Source: an uncultured Pseudomonadota bacterium (GTDB lineage: Bacteria > Pseudomonadota > Gammaproteobacteria > Burkholderiales > Eutrophovitaceae). From it: a DNA stretch of 6,773 nt. Of this stretch, positions 1 through 5,835 are shown one piece after another. The DNA lies in NCBI GenBank assembly GCA_913057845.1, contig CAJXPC010000097.1, positions 1-6,773 on the forward strand, written 5' to 3'. The position numbers and the translations under genes were made by a program. The notes beneath the pieces are model-generated. The model searched no databases and had not been told where the DNA came from. It saw only the letters and a list, made by a program, of their open reading frames with translations. Every line of letters starts with the position of its first letter. The stretch's first letter is position 1.

Positions 1-55
1 GCCTTCTGAATGACGCCAGCCATCTTCGCTCTATCTTGCTCTGCGCTGTTGGCAG
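1..55. repeat. Left copy of 55-bp exact terminal inverted repeat
   Basis: Bases 1-55 are the exact reverse complement of bases 6719-6773. Identity stops abruptly at base 56. On the minus strand this stretch matches the last visible codons of the right-hand protease lipoprotein gene (from NSAEQD onward). So both edges of the window run into the same sequence, in opposite orientations. A perfect 55-base match is also what a k=55 assembly graph leaves when a contig stops at both ends in one shared repeat, so the true repeat probably continues beyond the window. Confidence 0.95.
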
Positions 56-93
56 CTTTAAGGACGGAAAGATCATTGGTCTTAGCGATAGCG
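56..93 (-). pseudogene. Protease catalytic-Asp fragment left after deletion
   Basis: The reverse complement of this stretch matches right-hand bases 6311-6348 at 34 of 38 positions. There the sequence encodes DKTNDLSVLKA, with the likely catalytic Asp. In the left copy it reads AKTNDLSVLKA but lies one frame off the upstream lipoprotein. It joins directly to the terminal repeat, skipping what are bases 6349-6720 on the right. That gap is 372 bp, exactly 124 codons. The fragment shows that the left gene once carried the protease domain. Confidence 0.7.
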
Positions 94-411
94 CATGCCA
101 CTCAAGTCAAAACATTTCGATGCAGTATAGCCTCGTCGTTCGGCTTCTGTAATTTCATCGGGGTAACGCTTGTCCCAAGACGGGGAACGTAAGTTTACTG
201 CTTGCCTGCAAATTAACCAATCCGTGCGGCTTTCCATATCCACAGAATTATCTAATCTTAGATCCGGAGCACGCAACTGCTGTAGTGTTTGATTTTCTAA
301 TATACGTACTGAGTGCCAAACGATATCTATCGTATTACAGTTTGCCAAGATTAAAAACGAGCAAATTGCAGCAAAAGCTTTTGCGGTTTTTGCTCGAAAA
401 TTTACAGGCAT
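82..411 (-). pseudogene. Truncated lipoprotein, decayed copy of the protease lipoprotein
   Basis: This 109-aa frame is homologous to the N-terminal domain of the gene starting at 5836. Both start with a short basic stretch and a hydrophobic segment, and both have a candidate lipidation Cys at residue 25. Both then carry two further cysteines 32 residues apart (C68 and C100 here) around a W-D-x-R-Y-P ... E-A-x-R-R-G-Y core. The residue before the lipidation Cys is Asn (ILANC), a poor lipobox compared with LAGC in the right copy. After CFDLSG the frame runs out to a TAA. Downstream DNA still matches the catalytic-Asp region of the protease in a shifted frame, then jumps to the 55-bp terminal repeat. 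The gene has therefore lost most of its protease domain. A GAGG ribosome-binding site lies about 12 bases before the ATG. A short lipoprotein may still be made, but I judge it a decayed paralogue. Confidence 0.7.
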
Positions 412-540
412 TTTATAAAATTCCTCTATGAAGTGTTTGCAAAAGATTAGTCGGATAGCGGTGTTATACTTTTGCGAGCAGGTAACGTATTCAGGCTTTG
501 AGCATAGCTGTCGCCAGCCAAGATTAGAATAGCAGTGATC

Positions 541-554
541 GAATAAGTTTATTC
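541..554. promoter_or_regulatory. 14-bp palindrome upstream of the left lipoprotein remnant
   Basis: GAATAA-GT-TTATTC is a 6+6 inverted repeat with a 2-bp centre. It lies about 130 bases upstream of the left lipoprotein ATG and just outside the inner 201-bp repeat. It has no counterpart beside the right copy. The size suits a dimeric regulator site, but I do not recognise the motif, and a palindrome this short can occur by chance. Confidence 0.25.
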
Positions 555-571
555 TGACGCAAAAGGTTTAG

Positions 572-772
572 ATCGCTACAGTGTAGTGCGTCATGAAATC
601 AGGGGCGCGAACTTCAGCACTTAAAATACGAAAACGATACCAATTTCGTAAATAGAAATACAAATATATTTATATATAATAGTGACTTAATGCATAGGTG
701 TAGCATGTTGTACGGGTGGCAATAGCCTCCTGCTACACCGACACCTAAACGCCCTAAGTCACGAAAATGCTG
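572..772. repeat. Left copy of 201-bp inner inverted repeat
   Basis: This matches the reverse complement of 5467-5667 at 198 of 201 positions without gaps; the three differences lie in the outer part. The repeat holds an AT-rich tract (about 637-681) and a large hairpin (682-762). Its inner edge includes the last six codons and TAG stop of the 165-aa gene. The gene-free stretch 412-753 contains this repeat and the palindrome at 541, and I see no gene in it. Confidence 0.95.
682..762. other. Nested hairpin inside the left inner repeat
   Basis: An outer 8-bp stem pairs GTGACTTA (682-689) with TAAGTCAC (755-762). An inner 9-bp stem pairs GGTGTAGCA (697-705) with TGCTACACC (731-739). A short GGC/GCC pairing is possible in the apical loop. 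On the minus strand it starts at the end of the 165-aa gene and is followed by an AT-rich tract, so it could end transcription. It is larger and less GC-rich than a typical intrinsic terminator. Preservation of the structure and its flanks in both copies suggests a replication, recombination or RNA role instead. The loop side contains TAATGCAT, also found in the hairpin at 4497-4546. Confidence 0.55.
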
Positions 773-1251
773 CCAGCAACCCGCATGAAAGCCTGTATGT
801 CAGCATTTCCCTCCGCTGGCCAATCGATAGGTGATGGTTTAGCCCGCTTAGCATTCTTCAGATCAGTAACCGTAGTCGGGTAGCCAGCATCCGTCAGGGC
901 TGTTGCAATCTCTTTATAACGCCCGCCTGAATGACCGTTCTCCGCATTCGCATAGGCACGCAACCATTCTCGCTTAGCCTGATCGAACAACGTGCCTTTA
1001 GCTCTGTGGCCTGTGACTGCCGCTAAGTCATCTCTTTTTCTGACATCTAACCAACTCGCCCAATCTGCCTCCGTTTTTAAGCTGTTCGAACGCCTCCAGC
1101 TATCGAAGCGGTCACGCACTTGATGGAAGGTTTCCAAATTCTTTATCGGGCGAGTGGTGAATGAAATGTGGCAGGGGTTCTCGGCATTGATGACCTGACC
1201 TGCGGTCCGTATTGGCGAATTCGTGTATGATTTCTTTACCAGAAGACGCAA
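754..1251 (-). CDS. Hypothetical protein, 165 aa, HTH-like C-terminal region
   Basis: I do not recognise this protein. It is hydrophilic, with no signal peptide or membrane segment, so probably cytoplasmic. Residues about 85-140 are helical and basic. They contain GGRYKEIATALTDAGYP followed by a Lys/Arg-rich stretch, resembling the helix-turn-helix that follows the catalytic domain in some DNA-binding recombinases. A DNA-binding role is inference. The only usable start is TTG at 1251, because an in-frame stop lies at 1267-1269; no good ribosome-binding site precedes it. The upstream helical-repeat gene ends 10 bases before it on the same strand, so translational coupling is possible. The last six codons and the stop lie in the 201-bp inverted repeat. 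It could be an accessory protein of the polymerase-encoding element, or the true N-terminus may be lost. Confidence 0.6.
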   Translation of the reverse strand: MRLLVKKSYTNSPIRTAGQVINAENPCHISFTTRPIKNLETFHQVRDRFDSWRRSNSLKTEADWASWLDVRKRDDLAAVTGHRAKGTLFDQAKREWLRAYANAENGHSGGRYKEIATALTDAGYPTTVTDLKNAKRAKPSPIDWPAEGNADIQAFMRVAGSIFVT

Positions 1252-1261
1252 GCGATAATAT

Positions 1262-2419
1262 CTATTTTACAAGCGCTAAAGCTCGAGCAATCCTGTTCAA
1301 AAGTGGTCCGCGCGCCTCTGCATCTTGAATCGTTATTGCTGCGCTGAGTGCGAGCTTAAGTGATGCTTTTGCTGCTTCGATTTTTTCGGCCGTTGCCTGT
1401 ACTTCTGCAACGCTAATCAGAGCTGACGAGCGGTACTCAGCATTTTCAATAATTTTAGCTAATTCAAAAGATTCTTTAATATTACCCGCCTTCGCCTTCG
1501 CTGCAGCAATAAGCCCGGATGCCCGATCAATTTCCTCCTTAGCCTTTGCCGCTAAAGTTTTACTTATGTACGCCGTGGGCCCTTCGATCGTCTTTGCTTC
1601 GCTACGAGCTAAAATAAGTGTCAGTTGGCTGCCTTTTATGAAACCAGCCTTAGCCTGCGCTGCTGCAACCTCACTTAAGGCTGTCGACCTAGTTTTTATC
1701 GGGTTGTTTAGAGAAAGTTCTTTTGCTAATTTAATAACCGAAGTGAATGTTGCCTGCGCCGCTTTGGTATCTCCAGCTTTAGCCTGTGCTTCAGCAATGG
1801 TGCTCAACGCCCTCGAGCGTGAGTACAAAGTTTTAATAGTTTTAGTTGTATAAAATGCTGCTTTGAAGTCTCCAGATTTGGTCTGATATGAAACAGTGTT
1901 CCGCAGATAGCTCGCGCGCAAAGCTGCATGTTCTACCAACTGCACTACAGCTGATGCCTTTTCAAAATCACCTAAAACTTCCGCATACGTCGCGCTTATC
2001 TCACCTAACAAAAGGTCGCGCCAAAATCCCCATTCAATCTTTTTTGCATCTAATAGGGCTAATTCCAAAACACACTTTGTTATGGGTGCTCCATAACAAG
2101 CTGCGGTTGTCGTCTTTCCTCTAATTTTTTCTGCTGCTTCAGCCACCTCTTCCAGATTAATAAACCCAACAGATTGTCCAGAGATAAGTTTGACTGCCAA
2201 ATCTGAGGATGGATGCCTCTTTATAATCTGGTTTAGGTATTCTAGAGCCGTTTCAATTTGCTCGAGTTTCTTCGCATCACTCTTGCGGTCTTGCGATGAT
2301 TTAATGAGCTGTGCCGCAGCTACAAACAAGCGGTTAGCCTTTGCCAATTCATCAGCCTGCGCATTCAGACCTGCAAAGAAAAAAAGCCCGATCAAGAGTG
2401 CAGTGAGTATGAGCTTCAT
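1262..2419 (-). CDS. Exported alpha-helical (TPR-like) repeat protein, 385 aa
   Basis: The chosen ATG at 2419 starts a clear signal peptide: MK, a hydrophobic run to about residue 18, and a NAQA cleavage site at 19-22. AGGA lies 8 bases upstream. The same frame is open further upstream, but that extension overlaps a resolvase remnant in another frame and would bury the signal peptide. Residues 26-95 are helical and contain HPSSDLAVKLISGQS, followed by a pair of cysteines (108 and 116) that could form a disulfide. From about residue 175 onward there are at least four alpha-alpha units built on AxAKAGxxKxA, near residues 178, 211, 254 and 307, with a degenerate one near 340. Such repeats usually mediate protein binding, here in the periplasm or outside the cell; the partner is unknown. 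The next gene follows on the same strand 10 bases after the stop. Confidence 0.8.
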   Translation of the reverse strand: MKLILTALLIGLFFFAGLNAQADELAKANRLFVAAAQLIKSSQDRKSDAKKLEQIETALEYLNQIIKRHPSSDLAVKLISGQSVGFINLEEVAEAAEKIRGKTTTAACYGAPITKCVLELALLDAKKIEWGFWRDLLLGEISATYAEVLGDFEKASAVVQLVEHAALRASYLRNTVSYQTKSGDFKAAFYTTKTIKTLYSRSRALSTIAEAQAKAGDTKAAQATFTSVIKLAKELSLNNPIKTRSTALSEVAAAQAKAGFIKGSQLTLILARSEAKTIEGPTAYISKTLAAKAKEEIDRASGLIAAAKAKAGNIKESFELAKIIENAEYRSSALISVAEVQATAEKIEAAKASLKLALSAAITIQDAEARGPLLNRIARALALVK

Positions 2420-2441
2420 TCTTTTTGTCCTATGCCTCTGC

Positions 2442-2543
2442 CTACGACATCCGATAGATGCGTATCCTGTCAATGCCGACTTCTTTTGCGATAGCCGTCG
2501 CATCAACGCTGTTGTCTTGCATCTGAGGCTTTCGCTCAACGAA
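2442..2543 (-). pseudogene. Serine resolvase C-terminal helix-turn-helix remnant
   Basis: The minus-strand frame reads ERKPQMQDNSV and then DATAIAKEVGIDRIRIYR before a stop. The second part closely follows the C-terminal helix-turn-helix of Tn3-type resolvase/invertase proteins, where (A)TxIAKxxGISRxxVYR is typical, and 'GRKP' usually precedes it. The catalytic domain with its Ser is absent, and the stretch between RKP and the helix-turn-helix is shorter than usual. The 30-aa frame upstream of it shows no recognisable resolvase sequence. It overlaps the region just upstream of the helical-repeat gene in a different frame. It is best read as a scar of an older transposon or plasmid resolvase. 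Confidence 0.5.
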
Positions 2544-2612
2544 CAATGTAGATTTAAGTGATGCGGCGGTAAGCGGTCTCTGATCGTTTCGAAGAATTGG
2601 GCTAACGAGTAG

Positions 2613-2840
2613 TTTCAGGAAGGGACGAGACAAAACGTAAGGCAGTTTTCTATTTATGATAGTAGGGGGATCTTCGTTACTCTAGGTGCCTTCGCGAGCG
2701 CTTTTTGGTTTGTGGGGGAGATTTTAGCAGCCATTTTATTTGGGTTAGGAATGATGTTTCTTATCTGCGGTTGGTCACTTGGCTTTGTAACGCTGGATGA
2801 CAAGATCAAAGCTTTGGATCGCTCGACAGGCGGCAACTAA
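2613..2840 (+). pseudogene. Membrane protein remnant, start codon missing
   Basis: The plus-strand frame from the TAG at 2610-2612 to the TAA at 2838-2840 encodes a strongly hydrophobic stretch. It is consistent with one or two membrane segments (GAFASAFWFVGEILAAILFG, then LGMMFLICGWSLGFV), followed by a charged tail LDDKIKALDRSTGGN. No ATG, GTG or TTG lies in frame before the hydrophobic part. The ATG at 2656 is in another frame and stops after nine codons, so the gene has probably lost its 5' end or suffered a frameshift. The overlapping minus-strand frame is Pro/Lys/Asn-rich, as expected of the antisense of a membrane protein. I do not recognise the family. It converges on the polymerase-like gene, whose stop is 21 bases away. 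Confidence 0.4.
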
Positions 2841-2861
2841 GCATTTTTGTTACTCTAACCA

Positions 2862-4295
2862 TCACCCAGCTAATGACCTAAATCCTGCCAACCGCTGCTC
2901 GTGGCCGTTGCTGTTGGCGACTATAATGGCATCCAATTCCATATTTAGCCAATCTGGTTGGGGAACGCTGGGCCTCTTCGTGAGAGCTGTTTTCGGCTTG
3001 AACCCGAGCAATTCCTCGAAGGCTGTTTCCATAGCTTGCCTCAGCATATCTTCGTATCCGTAATGCAGAATGAAACTGTCATGTAGCGGCAGAATGGGTA
3101 TGCGGTCTTCATGTCTAGCGAAGGTGAGCATCACACGTTCAGCGATGTCGCTGTCCATACGCTGAAGCCTCAAACCAATACCCGTGTAGAAGTGTTTGGC
3201 GATAGGTTGATGAAAGGCTTCGATGGCTTCTGATATCTGTCGCCACTTCAATCCGTATTTGGCTGGCTCAATGCCTTCAGGTGCTTGCCGTAATCTATGA
3301 CCAGCATTCAGCATCGCATTGAAAGCTACCTTAACCATCGAGCGAACAGCGGCCTTCGAGTGTCCTTCAAGCTCACCCAGAATGCCTGAATAACTATCTG
3401 GCAGAGGAGCCAAACCCTCTTTCAGATATAGGATGGTTGGATGTTGATTTGAGTAATCCAGCTCAATCGTACGCTTACCGTCAATCAACAGATGCTGGCG
3501 GAGGCCTCTCGGGATATTTTGCCACCATCCACCGTAGAACCTACCACCTGTCTTCAGCTCGGGATCGTTAAACACCCGATACAATGAACGCTGGTTCATA
3601 CGGATTTGAATATCTCGGCCTTCTTGACTACCGAGCATGTGGAATTCTTCATTGAGGAGGTCATCTGCAACCTCAAGATCAATCCAATACCTATTTAGGA
3701 CGTCATTAATTCTGTCCAGATTTGATCGCATGCGACGCACATTGGCTGTGTCTGGTGTTGGGAGGGTCTGCCTACGATTGGTCTCTTTATCCCTTACCCG
3801 CACTCTAATGGGATTTGGATCACTGGCAGGAGGAATGATAGCTGGGAGTATGCATTGCTCTTCTGCAGTGAATAATTGGATTAGTTTATCGGTAGCCTTA
3901 TACCGCGTGAGCCTGCTGAGGAGCTTACCGTCCTTACGACCTTTGCGATCATGAAAGCCTTTCTCTGTCTCTATGAGATAGCCGAGTTGAATGAGGCCGA
4001 GATACGCACGTTCAATATGAATGCGATAACGAATTAAGGGGTCTCTGCCTGTATCGGAATAATCAGCTTTTCTCTTTTTTATGCTGACTGAACCATACCT
4101 ACGACGTTGGTAGACGACTGAAACACTATCTCTAATCAGAGTTTCAACGGAGTACGTAAGAGCATCAAGATATTCACCCTCTAGACGTCGTTTAGCCCGT
4201 CCTTCCGTAAGCCAAACATGCTCTTGTATCTCACCTACAATCTGGTCGGTAATAGAATGAAATCTTAAGTGACGCTTAGACCTCCAATCTTTCAT
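2862..4295 (-). CDS. Family-A-like nucleic acid polymerase, putative replicase
   Basis: This 477-aa protein has the motif order of a family-A polymerase palm and fingers. GRFYGGWWQNIPR (251-263) resembles the GRL...NLQNIP segment of DNA polymerase I. LDYSNQHPTILY (279-290) fits motif A (DYSQIELR), with D280 as metal ligand. RSMVKVAFNAML (318-329) has the Arg/Lys/Asn spacing of motif B. QRMDSDIAERVML (378-390) resembles the QGxxADIxKLAM helix, and LPLHDSFIL (402-410) is motif C with H405-D406; HDSF is also the form in T7-type RNA polymerases. No 3'-5' or 5'-3' exonuclease domain is visible. Residues about 90-142 resemble a winged helix (GLIQLGYLIE, a basic wing, then TDKLIQLF), as in plasmid initiators. 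AGGA lies 10 bases before the ATG. It is probably the element's replication enzyme. DNA versus RNA synthesis cannot be decided from sequence alone, and I know no name for the family. Confidence 0.7.
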   Translation of the reverse strand: MKDWRSKRHLRFHSITDQIVGEIQEHVWLTEGRAKRRLEGEYLDALTYSVETLIRDSVSVVYQRRRYGSVSIKKRKADYSDTGRDPLIRYRIHIERAYLGLIQLGYLIETEKGFHDRKGRKDGKLLSRLTRYKATDKLIQLFTAEEQCILPAIIPPASDPNPIRVRVRDKETNRRQTLPTPDTANVRRMRSNLDRINDVLNRYWIDLEVADDLLNEEFHMLGSQEGRDIQIRMNQRSLYRVFNDPELKTGGRFYGGWWQNIPRGLRQHLLIDGKRTIELDYSNQHPTILYLKEGLAPLPDSYSGILGELEGHSKAAVRSMVKVAFNAMLNAGHRLRQAPEGIEPAKYGLKWRQISEAIEAFHQPIAKHFYTGIGLRLQRMDSDIAERVMLTFARHEDRIPILPLHDSFILHYGYEDMLRQAMETAFEELLGFKPKTALTKRPSVPQPDWLNMELDAIIVANSNGHEQRLAGFRSLAG

Positions 4296-4356
4296 AAGTT
4301 AATTATCCTATTGTTAATATTATATTTATAATTGATATATAGGTTATTAGGAGTAC

Positions 4357-4380
4357 GGGAGGTGTTACCTCACACCTTCC
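4357..4380. promoter_or_regulatory. Inverted repeat upstream of polymerase, possible operator
   Basis: GGGAGGTGT (4357-4365) and ACACCTTCC (4372-4380) form a 9-bp inverted repeat with one mismatch around a 6-base centre TACCTC. The inner AGGTGT/ACACCT arms are perfect. It lies about 60 bases upstream of the polymerase ATG on the 5' side of an AT-rich stretch. It could be an operator for autoregulation or a short hairpin in the leader. There is no T-run after either arm, so a terminator is less likely. Confidence 0.35.
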
Positions 4381-4496
4381 AACATTCTCCTCCTATTCCC
4401 CATACTGGGTACAGTTAAGGATCATACAACGTTTCGCATATTAAGCATCTAACAACGGCACCCGTAAGGACGAATTCTGTATCGAAGCCTATGATG

Positions 4497-4546
4497 ATTG
4501 CGTTGGTCATTCTACTCTAATGCATGCAGTAGAATCCTGACGCAAT
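4497..4546. other. Two-stem hairpin upstream of polymerase
   Basis: A perfect outer stem of 7 bp pairs ATTGCGT (4497-4503) with ACGCAAT (4540-4546). Unpaired spacers of 5 and 4 bases separate it from a perfect inner stem of 8 bp, ATTCTACT (4509-4516) with AGTAGAAT (4528-4535). The 11-base loop contains TAATGCAT, also present in the hairpins of both inner repeats. Fifteen perfect pairs in 50 bases with no gene around suggest a folded single-stranded DNA or RNA site, such as a replication origin hairpin. The architecture resembles an integron attC site, but the GTTRRRY core is absent. Confidence 0.5.
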
Positions 4547-4854
4547 GACGTTGATAAGATTGCTGCCGAAGTTTGGGGCCCAGATTGCTTTACTGAAATA
4601 AGTAATATTCTAACGTGTTGTTAATTATGCAGAAAACTTCTGTGAATGGCGCTTTCGTGCCTCCTGTTAAGTTTTTGTGACATTCTTCAAAGCGGCGTCA
4701 GAAGGGTCTTTTTCGGGTCTTAAATGATTTCTTGGGACTGATTGCTTAGGTAGCGATCGATCAGCGGTGAAAGCTAAGGCAACGCTGAACTTCGAAACAA
4801 ACAGGGGCTTTTGGCGTCGTATATTCGGCTAGCCGGTGAAGCAGCAGCACAGAC

Positions 4855-5397
4855 TTATTTTGCGCGGATACATTCCGTATCCCAACTCCAGCCTTCAAAA
4901 ACTATATGATGCGCACCCTTTACCTTACTCATAATCACTTCGTAATTTTTTTCATTTCTACGAAGTACGTCATATGAAGCGGCGTCTGGCGCGTCGCTAA
5001 AAATGCCGCTCATATCGAATTTGTATTTATCCTCCCCTGATTTTTTTGAGGGATCTGCTTCAGCGTTTTTATTTTTAGTTGAGTGATCTTCTTCAAATCC
5101 TTTATTTTTTACGTGCACCACATCCCACCGATATAATTCAAGTCTGGTGCCATCAATAACCAAATTAAAGGATCCGTCTCGGATTCCTGATCTGAATACC
5201 CTATTCCGACTCAAATCTATTAATGCTCTCACGCACTGCGCCATAGAGCTCTTTTCAAGTTTAAGCTCCGGTCCTTTCTATCCATACCGGATAAGCCACG
5301 CTCCGGGCGAACCATCTGAATTCAGAAGGCCAGCACTAGCAGGGCTACCTGACAGACTCACGCACAGCAAAAATACAGCGGCAAACGATTTTCTCAT
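4855..5397 (-). pseudogene. Small secreted protein gene split by an in-frame TAG
   Basis: The first part starts at ATG 5397 with an excellent AGGAGG 9 bases upstream. It encodes a 39-aa frame with a clear signal peptide: MRKSFAAVFLLCVSLS, then cleavage after ASA at residue 22. It ends at TAG 5280-5278. The same frame stays open beyond it for 140 codons to the stop at 4855. Read through, the protein would be 180 aa, with GAWLIRYG before and KGPELKLEKSSMAQCVRALI after the stop. That continuity matches small alphaproteobacterial periplasmic proteins with a 'W-x-hydrophobic ... C' pattern. An internal ATG at 5244 could start 129 aa, but it has no good ribosome-binding site and no signal peptide. 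The second half is charged (Lys/Asp/Glu-rich middle) and has Cys near both ends. It could be a recent nonsense mutation, a natural readthrough or a base error. The function is unknown. Confidence 0.65.
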
Positions 5398-5466
5398 CTT
5401 AGGAATCCTCCTGCTGAAGTGACAGTAACTCTGCTCGTTCAGATAGGGTTTTGAAAGACGGCTAGA

Positions 5467-5667
5467 CAGCATTTTCGTGACTTAGGGCGTTTAGGTGTCG
5501 GTGTAGCAGGAGGCTATTGCCACCCGTACAACATGCTACACCTATGCATTAAGTCACTATTATATATAAATATATTTGTATTTCTATTTACGAAATTGTT
5601 ATCGTTTTCGTATTTTAAGTGCTGAAGTTCGCGCGCCTGATTTCATGACGCACTACTCTGTAGCGAT
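5467..5667. repeat. Right copy of 201-bp inner inverted repeat
   Basis: This is the reverse complement of 572-772 with 3 mismatches in 201 and no gaps. Here no gene ends at its inner edge; the six codons shared with the 165-aa gene are preceded by a nearby stop in frame. The right copy therefore did not arise with that gene attached, or it was trimmed. The repeat carries the same AT-rich tract and hairpin as the left copy. Confidence 0.95.
5477..5557. other. Nested hairpin inside the right inner repeat
   Basis: This is the mirror copy of the structure at 682-762, with every stem base unchanged: the outer 8-bp stem at its ends and the inner 9-bp stem at 5500-5508 with 5534-5542. The AT-rich tract follows on the plus strand at 5558-5602. 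No gene ends here, so a terminator function cannot explain its preservation in this copy. Between this repeat and the protease gene (5668-5835) I see no gene that I can defend. Confidence 0.55.
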
Positions 5668-5835
5668 TCAAAACCGTTTTTGTTAGAGAAAGGAACGTTT
5701 GAGATTTCTTTTCGGAGGGCTTGTTCGGTATCATCGATGTTCAAAGCGCAAAAAAAAAGCCTTATTTTCGCAAATGGGTTACACTGGACCCCGATAAATC
5801 TCTGGCAGACTGTGCGAAGAGCGAGCTTTCGTCCA

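Larger units (their letters stand above)
4296..4854. other. Gene-free stretch upstream of the polymerase, candidate origin/control region
   Basis: No convincing gene lies in these 559 bases. Bases 4299-4345, next to the polymerase start, are very AT-rich and should melt easily. An inverted repeat follows at 4357-4380 and a two-stem hairpin at 4497-4546. A perfect 10-bp palindrome CGGCTAGCCG sits at 4826-4835. A short plus-strand frame around 4470-4620 looks protein-like but is interrupted by TGA and has no start codon upstream of the break; it may be a relic. The position, between a split gene and the putative replicase, suits a replication origin or the replicase control region. I see no iteron array or DnaA box set that would prove it. 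Confidence 0.4.

Noticed and set aside
682..762. tRNA gene in the inner repeat
   Set aside because: The ends pair like an acceptor stem, but there is no GTTCRA T-loop, no D-arm and no anticodon stem of proper size.
1566..2124. Plus-strand frames opposite the helical-repeat gene
   Set aside because: They are antisense shadows; the minus frame has a signal peptide, a ribosome-binding site and clear repeats.
2420..2539. Longer start of the helical-repeat protein at 2539
   Set aside because: The extra 40 residues would sit in front of a clear signal peptide and overlap the resolvase remnant; the ATG at 2419 has its own AGGA.
4497..4546. Integron attC site
   Set aside because: The two-stem layout with small spacers is attC-like, but the outer boxes are ATTGCGT/ACGCAAT, not RYYYAAC/GTTRRRY, and there is no cassette array or integrase.
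4470..4620. Short plus-strand protein-like frame (KDEFCIEAYDDC ... and IAAEVWGPDCF)
   Set aside because: It has an internal TGA and no start codon ahead of its best part, and it overlaps the strong hairpin, which constrains the bases by itself. At most a relic.
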